Part shown: positions 38,941 to 54,240 of the stretch, one piece after another
How the letters are laid out: the number at the start of each line of letters is the position of its first letter
How positions within the stretch are numbered: position 1 is the stretch's first letter
DNA from: Ptiloglossa arizonensis
Lineage: Eukaryota; Arthropoda; Insecta; Hymenoptera; Colletidae
Assembly: GCF_051014685.1 (NCBI RefSeq)
Contig: NC_135058.1
Span: 14,572,811-14,636,810 of the forward strand
Direction: 5' to 3'
DNA length: 64,000 nucleotides
Made by a program: the position numbers and the translations under genes
Notes under the pieces: model-generated
The model's database searches: none
What the model saw: only the letters and a program-made list of their open reading frames with translations
What the model was told of the DNA's origin: nothing

Positions 38941-41236
38941 TATCTATTTTCAGTATTGCGCGTTCGCAGGCGCGAAGAGACGCGATTTCTTGTATAGGAT
39001 GGTCGTTCGATTCGCGAGTAGGGCGTAGAGTGCCGCAGGATCGAAATGACGAGCACATAGGTGTGGCTGACGCGTCATTTTTACTCGGTGTCGCGCGATA
39101 TGCGCCGATAGCTGGCGAGCCGCCTCGTGCGCGTTTTACGTCTTGTATCGGGGCTCGCTTCGATCAGAAATCGATCGTCGCGGGTTCTTCGCCTTCCTCT
39201 TTTCCCAACAGCGAGCGCGGAAGCGTAAATCGTGGCGCCGTTTCTTCCAAAGAGACTGTTATTTCGTAGCAGTTTCCAATCCCTGTCTCGAATACGGTTC
39301 TACGACGAAACTAGTTTTCCCCGCTACGTCTTACGTATACCGTGCTCTTAACGCGCGATATCGACAAAGAACGAGCGGAACGGATACCTTTTTCCCGAGT
39401 TTTATCTCGACGCGGTCGAGTTTTCTGTTCACCGGGGCCCGTATCGGAGGTCACCGTGGCACGGTGGAATCAGCGTTTTCACTTTCACACGATTTCTAAC
39501 CGAAGTTCAACGACGTTGCAGAATCGTAACGTATCCCTGTTCCACGCTCGTGCACGATCGCGTTGCCATTTGTTTCGAACGGGCGGCGCGCACACGTCGG
39601 TGTCGTCCTCTCCTCGCTTCCGTCTCGCGCTTGCACCATCGTCCCTGACTATTCGAACGCTCGGTGGAATTCGATCGGGAGCCTTTCAACCTCGTTACAA
39701 CGCGTAGAAAATATCTCCGAACCGAATTAACACCGATCGATGTTATCGACGTTACGAGAGAGCCAACCTGCATCGCGAATTGAACATCTAACGGGCAAAC
39801 GGACGAAAAAGTCCACGTCGATAGCTACTCCGAAGTTGCAACGTACAAGACGCGAACTCCGATACCGGTAAACTTTTAAATAGAATTAAAAATAACGAGT
39901 ACATCGACGAATCGTCGAACAACGCTACGGTCTGCACAAATATCACGGATATTCTTAACCGTGGAAAATTAGCACGACGGTCCACGAGTCGAACTATTCC
40001 ACCAGCTATTAGCACCAGCTCCATTTTTTCCTCTAACGATCGACGTTCCGCGAAATGTACCAATATTTCCGGAAAGTCGTTCCAAGTACGTTCCAATTGC
40101 CCCCAGAGCCTCGAAATAGACAAATTCGGCGTAAAAACCCTGGAATTCGTTCCTCTCGGTATGCCCCTGGAAGATCGATGTTCCTCCAGCCTCGGATATT
40201 GCACTTTTATTTATACCGATCGACGTTTAACGTTATTTTCGTTGCTCGACGTTACGTTTATATCGTCGAACGAGTATATCGACGGAAGTGTCCAAATATT
40301 TGCGGACGGTAACGTACCCGAGGTCACTTTACACGGTTTAGCGCAAACGAACGCCTCTAGGCGCCTCGCGCGTAGGCGCGTTTCCGCGCGGTAATCGATC
40401 ACGGTAGGAAACAGTTTGTTCCGACTTTCGGTCGATTTGAGGTGTTACCTCGTAAAAAATATGGTAGCTCTCGAAAACCCTTTTAGAAGACGAACACGTA
40501 AATGTGAATGTACATCCAATTAAAAATCTATACGTAACAAATTTTAATAAGTCGATAGGGGCCCTGAATCGGATTGCAAAACCGTGTTTCTCGAGTTCGG
40601 ACTTGTACGCGAATTCAAATTTTGTTATAAATTTTTGCACGTTTATAGTTCGACGCATGTATTACACTTTTGATACTATTGCTACTCGTACCGGGCCGTA
40701 TAATACGTGTGTTGGAAGTTAAACAACCGAGAAGGGAAATCAATTCGCGAGTACCGTTAGTCGTTCATTTGGATTATTGTCCACGAATACCGTGAGCAAA
40801 GACACAGTCGATGGTCGAGTAATTTCAGAAAGAAGTTCGAAACGAGTCGTAATCGACCCATATGGTAGTTCTAGCGTTGACCGGTGTACGAACGTTCGAT
40901 CGTCGTAACCGTGTGTCGTACGATATCTAAGAATCCAGCTCGGCACGTTAAAGTGTCCCAACCCTTTAAATACTTTATTACGCGCACCTGGCGCTACAGG
41001 ATATTTCCAATCGAGACAAAGGGCCGTACACGATATTGGAACGGGTCGAGCGGCGGGGAGCGAGCAGTCGTCGGTAGTTTTCCGGAGAAGTTCGTTTCGC
41101 GATCGATCGGGCGCTCGAAGCTCACGACGACGATAACGCGAAGCTTTTCAAAAGGTTGGCGCGCGTCGGCTCGCGACCGCGCCGGGCAAAGACGTTGCAT
41201 AATTCGGTGGCTCGCATCGTTTATCGCCACACCGTC

Positions 41237-41267
<31 letters not shown>

Positions 41268-44200
41268 GCTTTTAATCTCGCAGCTGCGTTTAACCGCGGC
41301 GATACCGCCAATTCCCCGCGATAAAAGACCGCTTCGCGCAATAGCAACGCGAATAACATCGACCGCCGTGTTTTAAGGAAATGGAATCATCGCGCCACGA
41401 GTCGAATCGTCGATAGATCCACGGACATCCCGCGAGAACGAAAGCGCGAATATCTCGTTTACGGAACGAGAGGTTCGTTTCGTCGTCGACGCGTTCGCGA
41501 TTCCATTCCCTTTACGTAATAGGTGTCCAAGGGAAGCCGTACGCGACCGACGCTACGACGAACATCGGTATTTCGGTTACCGCATCTTCGATTGCAGCGG
41601 TTTGGAATTCTTAAATCGTACGTACACCGATCGCGTAACGCGCACAATTTTCTTTCCCGTGCAACGACGATCGTTACGAAGTATCGTTGACGAACGAATT
41701 ACGCGACGAACCGCGATATCATCGTAACCGTTTTCGAGCATCGCCGGCTGCAAAACGAATCGCACGGTGGTTATCGTTCGCGAATTGGTCGAACGAGTCG
41801 CGAGTCATCGTTAACGGTATTAAATGACCCGACACGTGGAACGAGCACGGACTCGTTTCGCGTACAAGTAATTAATCCAAACGTGCCCCGCAATACTTTC
41901 GTTGCTCGGTGTACATTCTTTGTGTCTTATGTTACCCTTTATTTGCAGACTGAACGCAAGAGAGGTTCGCAAAGTACGGCTTCTAGAATAGTTTAATGCG
42001 GCCTTGTAATCCGTAATGTAATCAGCGCGTGACGTCATTGTACCTACTCCCTAGTCCCGCGAGGATCAAATCGCGAAATATACCTCGAGGACGGGGCCGT
42101 GCCGCCGGTGACATACGCGGACGTTGCGAATCTTTCCTCGAGCGCGTCGCGATTCCTTGGAAACGGGTCCGCGCCACGGCTCTCGAAATTCCCTCTTTGC
42201 GCAAACGAGACGACGTTCACGTTCGTGGAAAAAGTCACGGCCACGAGACTGCGTTTCAACCTCGGTAAAAAGAACCGTTTCACCTGGAACACGCGTACCG
42301 AGTGCTCCGAACGTCGAAACGTTGGGTCGAACGCGAACGTCGACGGCAGCGGCGTCGTTGATTCCGCGTGAAATTGCACGCACGGTAAGTAGCCTCGCGT
42401 TCACTGGAAAATTATTCTTATTATCGTTATCGTGTCTTTGTCGCGCAATTGCAAGAACGAGCGTAGACCGACCACTGTCCGTGACTCGCGTTCGGCTCAA
42501 TCGGTTTGGAAAATACAAAACACGATGTCGACGCGATTTTCTCGAGCGAACGTTGCTCGTGTCTTCTCGCGTTTACTCGTTTCGAGTTGTTACAGAACGG
42601 TACGATTTATAACGCGCGTCGGGATATAATCCGGATAGATGAGCGATAACCGAGGTCGTGCGCGCGAGTATATTTTCGAGATAAACGCGTCCAAGATCGA
42701 AACGTTCCCGGTGAATATTGCGAAAGGGTCGCGGTCGAACATCGCCGCGGAGTTTCTCGCGAGAAACGAAGCGATAAATACGAAACAAAAGATAAGAAAA
42801 CCCTTTGGCGAGGGATACCACTTCGCAAACTCGGTCAAGCTACCGGCTACCTTCGATCGCAATTGTGCGAACCGTTCTTGAAAACTCTCAGCCTCGTTGC
42901 AACCTCGTACTAATCGAATTTTGTGTACCGTCCGAGCCGATCGAGAGCGCGTGTACACGTTTTTCGTAACAGGAAACCCGTATCGAGACCCACGGTTCTA
43001 AGGATACGATAGACGGGCTCGTTCTCGTAACCGTCGCTCGCGCTAATTGCGTCAACTTCCTTTCCAGTTTGCTCGTAAGTTTTTTTTTATCAACGCGTCG
43101 AATAAACAGCTCGCGCCGAAACGTCGAGTTCGCGACGCGTTTGCTCGAATCCTAACCCATGGACATCGACGAACGAATAAAAAAAAAGAAACGAAACAAT
43201 TGGAAAAAGTCGGGCCGAGTGTTGACCGAGAAAGGGTCGAGTGACGCGTTTAAGGGGGTATTGCGACGACATCGCGCATCGTGGCACTTAACCTGCCGCT
43301 TCGTTTCTCATTGTACGCGCGTGACTAATATTTAAATGGCGTACGCGATTGCTCGACCTTGACTTCGCTCGCGATCGAAGGGCCATAAACTTTGCACGAT
43401 TCTCGACGAATCTTGCTTACGCGAAGCTATGCGCGGAGAAATCGAACTCTGCGACCGTGACTGGATCGTCGTTCATTGATTCTCGTTCTAAATCGTACCT
43501 GCGAAGAGAACGATCGTAACGACGCGATCGATAACTGCCCAACGACGTTTCTTTAACGGTATTAGAAAAACGTAAAACAGTTATTAAAGTAATCGAAGTT
43601 GTTGAAAGTTATCTTCGTTTCGATAATTAGCCGGCTTAACTTTACGAGCGCGATACGAAAAACGGAGACGGTATTTCTACGATAATTTCTTATTCCTCGC
43701 GAACACCGATCGATTCAACACGTCGAAGGTCACGGCAGTCGCAAGAAACCAACTCCGATACTTGTAAACTTTTAAATCTCGTTACTCCCGTTGGCGATAC
43801 TATAAAGTAACGAGCGCGTCTACGATTTATCGAATGCTTCTACTTTTTGCTTCTACTGTTTCCTCGAGTATGGAAAACTGACGTGGCAGTCAACGCGTTC
43901 GCGCGTTTACGGTCCAAGGGCGACTCGGGGCAATTTTGCAAAGCCGCGCGAAATGTAAAACGATACGTATCCGTTCGAGAGTGAAATTCATCGCTACGAA
44001 AATCGATAAATTGCTCCGAAAGCACGAAATACACATCGACGTGGATCGAGCGATTCGAGTTCCTCGACGAGACGTACATTAATTGGGTCGTCGCGAACAA
44101 AGGCAATGGAAACGGAACGTAAACAATATGTGTATTCCATTTCGACGAATCCGAGAGAAACTCGAGCCGTTGCGTCCTGAGCGCGAAAACTGTCACGGCG

Positions 44201-46900
44201 GAGATCGGCACGACCATTCACCGCGGCTATTATTTAATAAGCTCCAAGGCTAGCTGACCTTTGCTCCAGAACGAGCCGAGAACGAACGTCCAGACCATTT
44301 TCGAGACGCGACACGTCCGACTAGCGGACGAACTCGCGTTATCTCTGACTCACCTACGAGTCCCTGGACACACTTTACCGATCGACTTCGTTTCGCGATC
44401 GTTTCTTCCGTTCGACCTGCGATCGCGATCGAGCTTCGATCGAGGATCTAAAATTGAAATTATTTCGTAACGGTTAACCGATACGATCTTTGCGCAACTT
44501 TTGAAAAGCGAATAAAACGTTCTACAACTCACGGAATCTATGACTGATACAGAGACGTTACGATACTTTCTGAGGGAGAAAATTTTTCTCAATTACGATA
44601 TTTTCCTTCCTACCCAATAGTTGACCTTCGAATCCCTGTAGGTCGAAAGGAAAAAATTCGTAACTGTCGCGTCCAAGAAACAGAGAAATGTCATTCACGT
44701 GAATATTTCCCGGTAATGATATCGGTATTTTGTGTTTCGGTCGCTGGGTGTAGGTATTTAGGTCGCGGGACAACGCGAACCTCGCGAAACATTTGAAATA
44801 TTGGGCCAACTCGCGCGAAATGTTGGTTTCGATCGAACTACAAAGGCACGTAACGTTTCCGTGACTGGTGATCCAATTAATCGTACCGTTTCCTCTGCCG
44901 ACAATTACGCGAACAATTTGTATTTCTTCTTCGATTACGCGCGTTCCGATGTTAAGATTACTAGATCGCGTACGTAACGTTGTCGTAAGTAACGTACAGA
45001 ATCGAGTTCGGATAAATTTTTAAAACGATACGAGCGTTTCGTTAGATTCTTTTTACGCGTTACTTCGTTAAAAGCACCGACAACGCAGCTGATGCATCCA
45101 CACGTTCGACTTTCGTGCGTCGCGCAACTCGAGCTCGGTTAGTCGTTTCGTTCGACGTCACTTGCAAACCGTTCCCGCCGAGAACGTGCAGCCAACCGTT
45201 GCGTATTTTTTTCCGCGCGTTAGCTGGAATACATCGGTTCGTTCTCGTTTACCACGTTTATCGACGCAAACGCGGCATTCGAGGACGGTCCAAAGCACTC
45301 CTCGGCTTCCGTGGCTTCCTTTTGGCGTGCTTCGCGATTCCTCGGGTCTACTTTAGGAGGAAACGATACGTCCGAGGGACGATCGAGGGACGAGCAACGG
45401 TAAGGGGAGACGCGGTGAAGATTCTCGCTAGTCGAAACGTGTCGAGGACTCAATTGTCCCGATTACTTTACTTCGTCGTCCATCTCGAGCAACGATCGCG
45501 TAACGATGATTCATCGGATGATGGCACGCGATGACCTCGGGACGATCCTACGACTTCGGCTGGAAAGAGTCAGTCGCGCGGCATCTCGACGAGACGCTCC
45601 GCTCGATTCGTTTCCAGATAATTGCGCATCTTCTGAACGTTTCTCGATGTCCCTTATCTCTCGTACACGTTCGCTTTTAACCCTTCGCGTTTCCAGGGAG
45701 CTATCGGTGTGGACAACGAACACGTGTACACGTGTTCGAAAATAACTTTCTCGTATCGTTACACTCGCGGTAAAAGAATCACAATTACGGTTCAGTCGCG
45801 TCTTGTACGTTCGATCGACAAAGTTCGCGACCGTAACGAGGAATACAATTTGCGTAAACGCGGGTGCGTAGTCGCTTTTGGAGTATCGTTATCTCGCTTA
45901 TGGCACACCGGGTCGCGCACTAGTGGGCAGAGAACTTGTTTGAACAGTGCGTCGTACGAGCGGGAAGGCTACCGATTGGTAGAACGCGAGTCACCGATGT
46001 CGTTTTATCAATCGGAGGCCTTCCCGTTTCCGTGACGCACCGTCCGGTTCTAACGAGTTTCGCGTCGACCAGTGTGCGTACACTGCTCGAGGCACTCGAT
46101 CGTCTTTCCGAACAATTCGAGAGAACGGTACAAATGTCGGGAACGAAGGACGACCTTTGTTTTTAACGCTCGCTCGCTCGCGCGAACGTTACTTCGAGAC
46201 GAGTCTGAAAACGATAAAGAAACAAACGCGCAAGAAACGCGAAAGAAAGAAGACTTCGCGCGTCGCGGGACAAAGGTCGTCGAAAGAGGAAAACCATCGT
46301 CGTCGCGTAGGCAGGAAATACTCGTGGAAAGAAAATAACCCGCGCGAGTCGTTTTTTTACCAAGCTCTTCTTTCGTTGACCATCCCGAGAGAGAAAAAAA
46401 ACGAATGTAAATATACAGAGCTCGAGGGATACTCGCGATAATTAATTCGCGAGAAACTCGACGTAACTTTGTTGCTTCGATCGCGTATCGGATATTTTTC
46501 ATTACCGACGCAGTTGATTGCCGTTTGTCGGCTTTCGCGCAACCTCGTTCACTCCCGACCAAGGTTTTCTTTCCAAGATAGAGGCAAACTTTTTACGAAA
46601 GATTCTCTCGTTTCTTTTCGTCGAAGGGAACGCTTCGTTTCCTATTCGTTGCCCTTGCCCCGGGGTAACGATAGAAAATTACACACCGAAGAGGTAGAGA
46701 TACCTTGGTACGCTTCCGAGTCGCTCGAGTAGGCGTTTTTCGTTTCTTTGGTAAATATCTCTCTCGTCCACGCTTCCGAAAAGTTCGGCTGTCGTTGGTT
46801 TTGCCTCGATTGAACTAGGTCGAATAACTTAACCGCGTTTACTTCGTTTCTGGTGCTCCTTCGCGCTTCCGTTGAAACCGGAAGCACCTTGTACAGCTCG
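38941..46900. other. non-coding CpG-rich DNA upstream of tricornered
   Basis: No gene could be supported. A (GTC)n run lies at 41,234-41,268. A stop-poor stretch at 42,029-42,383 ends at a donor-like cacg|gtaagt (42,384), but its frame hits a stop before that site, so at most it is a non-coding exon. Confidence 0.45.
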
Positions 46901-47217
46901 CGTCCAAGTACGCGACTCGGTGCTCGACGAAGCCACGGAAGCAACGACGAAAACGCCACGATCCTCCTTTCGCGACGGGGGGAAAGATTTGGAAAGTGTG
47001 TCGCGAAACGATAGCGGAAGAATTCGGGTTTGCAATTCGAGGAGATTAGATACGAGGCGACGTTCGTGGTCGTCGACGAGATGCGTTTAATTAAATCGGG
47101 GGAAGGATTCCAGCGCGGAAGGATCTGTGTCAGTGTCATGGCACGAGACCTCGGTTCTGGAGACTGGTGTGCGACACTCGGTGACCTCCTTTTGCGTGTG
47201 TTACAGGGGTGCTGGAG

Positions 47218-50585
<3,368 letters not shown>

Positions 50586-50768
50586 CAACACCCTACTTCG
50601 TGCTCGGTTCCAACCGGCAGTCAGCAGTCCGACGCAACTGGAATTCCGGCCTTGGTACATCACCCGCACCCTCCGTTGTCATCGGCGGCGGCATCACGGA
50701 TGGATGGCTGATCCGTTCCATCTTCCGAACACGGTCGATCAACGGGGGCGAATCGTCCTTACGTGTGT

Positions 50769-50794
50769 ACGTGTATATTTATATATATACACGT
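50769..50794 (+). other. stem-loop in the early 3' UTR
   Basis: Arms acgtgtatat (50,769-50,778) and atatacacgt (50,785-50,794) are perfectly complementary around a 6-base loop, about 185 bases after the tricornered stop codon. It may be an RNA structure or a simple AT palindrome. Confidence 0.5.
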
Positions 50795-51478
50795 GATTCG
50801 ATGAGCACCACGTGCGTACGTATATGTCTTAAACGGAAGAGAAAGAAGACGACGAAGACGACGAACATGACAAGGACGATACGACGATCGACGCGGAAAA
50901 ATGTCGTGTCGTCGTTCGCGAACGAACGAAGAACGGTGTGACGAAGAATTCCGGAAACGAGCGAGTGCGAAAATTGTTGCACATGTGATAAAGGAAGAAA
51001 CCGTAAACGATTTTCGCGCGACCGCGCGCGATCCTCGACGGTCGTCTCCTACGAGATGCGTTTTACTTCCGTTCTGCCGTCGGTATTGTTTTCCATCCGA
51101 TCTTCGAAGCGTAGCATAATAAGCTCTCTGTAGTGAAAATATTAATGGGATAAAAAAAGGAAAAAAAAAAAAATAAGAAATAAGAAGTAAAAGATGGAGC
51201 CTCGGTCCCGTGATTCTCGCAGTGCGTACAATTTTTGCGTAGAATTCCGTTCGGTGTGTTCTTTCGCCCTTCCAACGAAATAATACCGGCTCGGCTCTCG
51301 TATTCAGCTCTCTTTTCGACGTTGTATTTATAGCTAGTGCTGTGATATGAAATTGTTTGAAAGTTTTTTATACAAATTGCTATTTCGTCTGTTAACAAAA
51401 TACCGAACTTTACGAACGTTGTATTCTATTCTATTCGATCGTACCCTACGTTTGTCCTGAAAATTTAGAAACTTTTCG

Positions 51479-51877
51479 ATGCGAACGCGAACGTATTTTG
51501 TATCGTATATGTATATTTTTGAGAGCTCACGCCCCCCGGGTATTTGTTATCTCGTACGAAATTACACGAAGAATATTCCACTCGTGTATTCGATCCTTCG
51601 GAATTTCTCACTTTTCGCGTTCACGATCGCGTTTGGGGCACCGTGCGAACAAACGTTCGGTTTCGCCGCGAATCAAGATGCAATTTTACGGTCGCGGCAG
51701 GAGCTCGATCGTGGCACGATTTTTCGTAAAATTGACGAGAAAATGATCGAGACGCGTGAAAAGTTCGAGGCTTGGAAGGAGAATCATACAGGTACCGGGT
51801 CTCTTTCTTGCGGAGAAATTTGTCGAATGGTTTTTTGTTTTCTTTTTGTTCGCGTCCGAGTATTACGAAAATCTTAA
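51479..51877 (+). CDS. open frame of unknown status downstream of tricornered
   Basis: A 132-codon frame lies in the presumed 3' UTR. A hydrophobic stretch (about residues 40-54, NFSLFAFTIAFGAP) is followed by a charged, helix-prone segment (IDEKMIETREKFEAWKENH). This looks more protein-like than most chance frames here and could suggest a small secreted or membrane-anchored peptide. No family was recognised, start context is ordinary, and no independent promoter was seen. It may be chance. Confidence 0.2.
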   Translation: MRTRTYFVSYMYIFESSRPPGICYLVRNYTKNIPLVYSILRNFSLFAFTIAFGAPCEQTFGFAANQDAILRSRQELDRGTIFRKIDEKMIETREKFEAWKENHTGTGSLSCGEICRMVFCFLFVRVRVLRKS

Positions 51878-52095
51878 CGCGTTAAGAGCATCCTAACGAG
51901 CGTGAGAATGGAAGAGAAATTACACTCGTAAGATTCAGGGCTCCTTCGTTGCCTTATCAAGGTTCCTAAACGCGTTACACGCGCGCAGCCCGACCCGTGA
52001 CTCGCAAAGCCAAAAGAAAGGAAAATTTAATAAAGAAAATCATTGAAATTCGCAACGCTGGGTAAGAAAACATAGGTAATAACGAAGCACGAAAA

Positions 52096-52239
52096 ATGAA
52101 CGACGACGACAACGACGACGACGACGACGAAGACGAAGAGGAAATAGAAGAAGAAGAAGAAGAAGAAGAAGAAGAAGACGATGATGATAAAGAAGAAGAA
52201 GACGAAGAAGAAATCGAACTCGCTTTTCGGTACGCGTAA
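52096..52239 (+). repeat. (GAC)n/(GAA)n tract encoding a 47-residue acidic open frame
   Basis: A trinucleotide tract at about 52,100-52,215 passes from GAC to GAA repeats. It lies within a complete small frame (ATG 52,096, stop 52,237) of nearly pure Asp and Glu ending IELAFRYA. The likeliest reading is a microsatellite in the tricornered 3' UTR. A translated acidic micro-peptide cannot be excluded. Confidence 0.6.
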
Positions 52240-53234
52240 CTTTTATATCGATTTCGAGGATGAATATAAAAATTGGATATTCGCACGCACCTCCGATCCT
52301 ACCGGGTTGGACGCAAAACGTTCGTTGCTCGATTCCGCGTTTCGTTCGATCGCGCGATCGTTGGCCGTTCGGACGATTCGTTTCCAGTATCGTTGCTTAA
52401 AAAATCGTTCGAACGGACGTGCCCAGCGGTAAGATAATTGGATCGGCGAAAAATTTCCTAATGCACGAGAGGACGAGTAGCGCACCGCATGGTCTGTCTT
52501 ACGTATTCTGTCGAGCGATATAGTTTTATTTCGAATATAGCACCGTGGACGACATAGCGTTTACATTCTGTAGTTTACCGACAGCCAGGGCACCGTGGTA
52601 GTAATAGTACTAATCGTAAAAAAAAAAAAAATGCTAGATAACATATAAGGTAACATACAGAGGTACCTACGTACGCGCACGCTCGAGACGTATCGCGTTC
52701 CGGCTGATAGTACTTGTATAAAAGTTTCGCTCCTTCCTCGTACGATCCGGCGTGTCTCCGTTAACGATTAAAGTTAAGCTACGGGAAACGACGTTGTATA
52801 TTTAAACGAGAAATTAATTTCGTACGACTCGATCGGCGATCGACGCGCGAGTACGGAGCAACCGGGTGTGGTCGAGCGTTTCGGTTTAAACGGCCTCGAT
52901 CGATGGTAACGGGGGAAAAGCAAAGTATTTTTCTAAATACAGCACGATAGGAAAAGTATTCGTAAACGGAAACGCGCCGCGTCGTTCCTGCTCCGTAGTC
53001 CCGTGCTCGAAGCGCGGTCATCTTTTGCGCCATACGAAGCGAAAAGAAACGTTCCGATAAACGTGTTACTCGACGGAACGCTTAGATTTACGGAATACCG
53101 TTTACGTCGGCAATTTTTAAGCGAAAGGAGAACCAAACGATAAAAAAAACAAAGCAAAACTATTTTCTGCACCGGTGGAAAGAAACGAAACAGAGACGAA
53201 GGCGGGGAGGAAGAAAGTGTGCGTCCGTGCGCGA

Positions 53235-53570
53235 ATGTGTGCGCGCGAGAGAGAAAGAGAAAGAGAGAAAGAGAGAGAGAGAGAGTGAGAAGGGGGTCCG
53301 CTCAAAATGGGAACCAGAACGAGAGACGGAATTTAGGTGCGCGTGCGAACGAATGAAAATCGGAGAAAAAGAGCGCGCGAGAGCGGCTGGAGTGCATCGT
53401 GCGAAAGGGAGAGAGAGAAAGAGAGAACGAAAGACCGAGAGTCGATAAACTTAGCGATCTTTGTCGCTGTCGAGTACAGATATGTTCTGACGTCCAATGC
53501 TACCGAGTAAAAAAAAAGAAAAAGAGAAAAAAGAGAGAGAAAGAGAGGGGGAGAGAGAGAGAGAGAGCAG
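53235..53570 (+). repeat. (GA)n-rich purine tracts
   Basis: Three GA-rich runs occur at about 53,245-53,290, 53,402-53,432 and 53,510-53,568. They make long Arg/Glu/Lys frames on the plus strand and Ser/Leu frames on the minus strand that are artefacts of composition. Confidence 0.85.
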
Positions 53571-53904
53571 AAAGAAATAATAAAACGCAGCGTACGCGAC
53601 TTATTTATTTAAAAAGAGGATTAAATAAAATGAAACAATAGCCACGAGATGCCTTGGATGCAGCAAGTTTTCGGTGCCCTGGACGTAAACAGTACGCGCA
53701 CGTTAGAGATACGCAACGGGGATAGCGAGGAACATTGTAATTCCGTGGAAAAGAAAATTTAGATGGAAATTATCGAAGAAAGTTCGACCGATGGTTGACA
53801 CGATGTACGCGTACACGCGTATCAGTTATTGCCGAATCCGTGTAAACGTATTCCGAGAGAAACTCCGATAGATTACGCGATGATCAATCGTCGTCGGTGT
53901 ACAT

Positions 53905-53912
53905 TGTAAATA
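53905..53912 (+). promoter_or_regulatory. Pumilio-type site in candidate 3' UTR
   Basis: The sequence tgtaaata matches the Pumilio recognition core UGUANAUA. It lies between the candidate poly(A) signals, so only a longer transcript would carry it. Confidence 0.3.
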
Positions 53913-54230
53913 TCACCGAGCACCTAATTCGCAGTGCTGGTCGAAATCGAGCGGTATTGCGCGGCGGCGTGTTTCGATCGAACGAAATATTTGAAATAGT
54001 AACGCGAAGCTGCCCGATTTAGTCCAAACGTTTGTTCGATATCGCGTTCCGTTCCGTTTCGCTTGTCGCGTCCGCTTCTCGGTGTATCGCGTCGTTCGCG
54101 CCGGCGAATCGACGTCGACTCGAAAAAATAGAAAAAACAAAAAAGGAAGAAAAAGAAAAAAGAATCAAGAACGAACAAGAGTCGAACCGCTTCGCAACAA
54201 TGTGCGCGTGTAATTATTTCAAATATTTAC

Positions 54231-54236
54231 AATAAA
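54231..54236 (+). terminator. candidate poly(A) signal AATAAA
   Basis: An AATAAA hexamer on the plus strand in an AT-rich stretch (tttcaaatatttac before it). It is the last clear signal before the sequence loses any relation to tricornered. Earlier alternatives are at 53,579 and 53,624. Confidence 0.35.
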
Positions 54237-54240
54237 AGAT

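Larger units (their letters stand above)
16856..47206 (+). other. putative long 5' intron / upstream region of tricornered
   Basis: The first certain coding exon of tricornered is preceded by a good acceptor (gtgtgttacag|, ending 47,206), so at least one upstream exon exists. If that exon is the candidate at 16.7 kb, this whole stretch is one intron. It contains only transposon remnants, simple repeats and unassigned CpG-rich DNA, which are listed separately. Other starts, for example within the GC-rich block near 28 kb, are equally possible. Confidence 0.4.
50586..54240 (+). other. probable 3' UTR and downstream region of tricornered
   Basis: No further exon follows the stop codon. The first clear AATAAA signals are at 53,579-53,584, 53,624-53,629 and 54,231-54,236, which would give a UTR of about 3.0 to 3.7 kb. 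The 53,624 site is followed within 40 bases by a T/G-rich patch (gttttcggtg). Unusual content includes a stem-loop, a D/E-coding tract, (GA)n runs and one UGUAAAUA site, listed separately. Without transcripts the end is uncertain. Confidence 0.45.

Noticed and set aside
42099..42371. 90-codon frame (MPPVTYADVANLSSS...) ahead of a donor-like site
   Set aside because: It meets a stop 13 bases before the donor at 42,384. An earlier donor-like site is weak, and no conserved segment was recognised.
53235..53570. Long Arg/Glu and Ser/Leu frames on both strands
   Set aside because: They come from (GA)n tracts and have no non-repetitive content.
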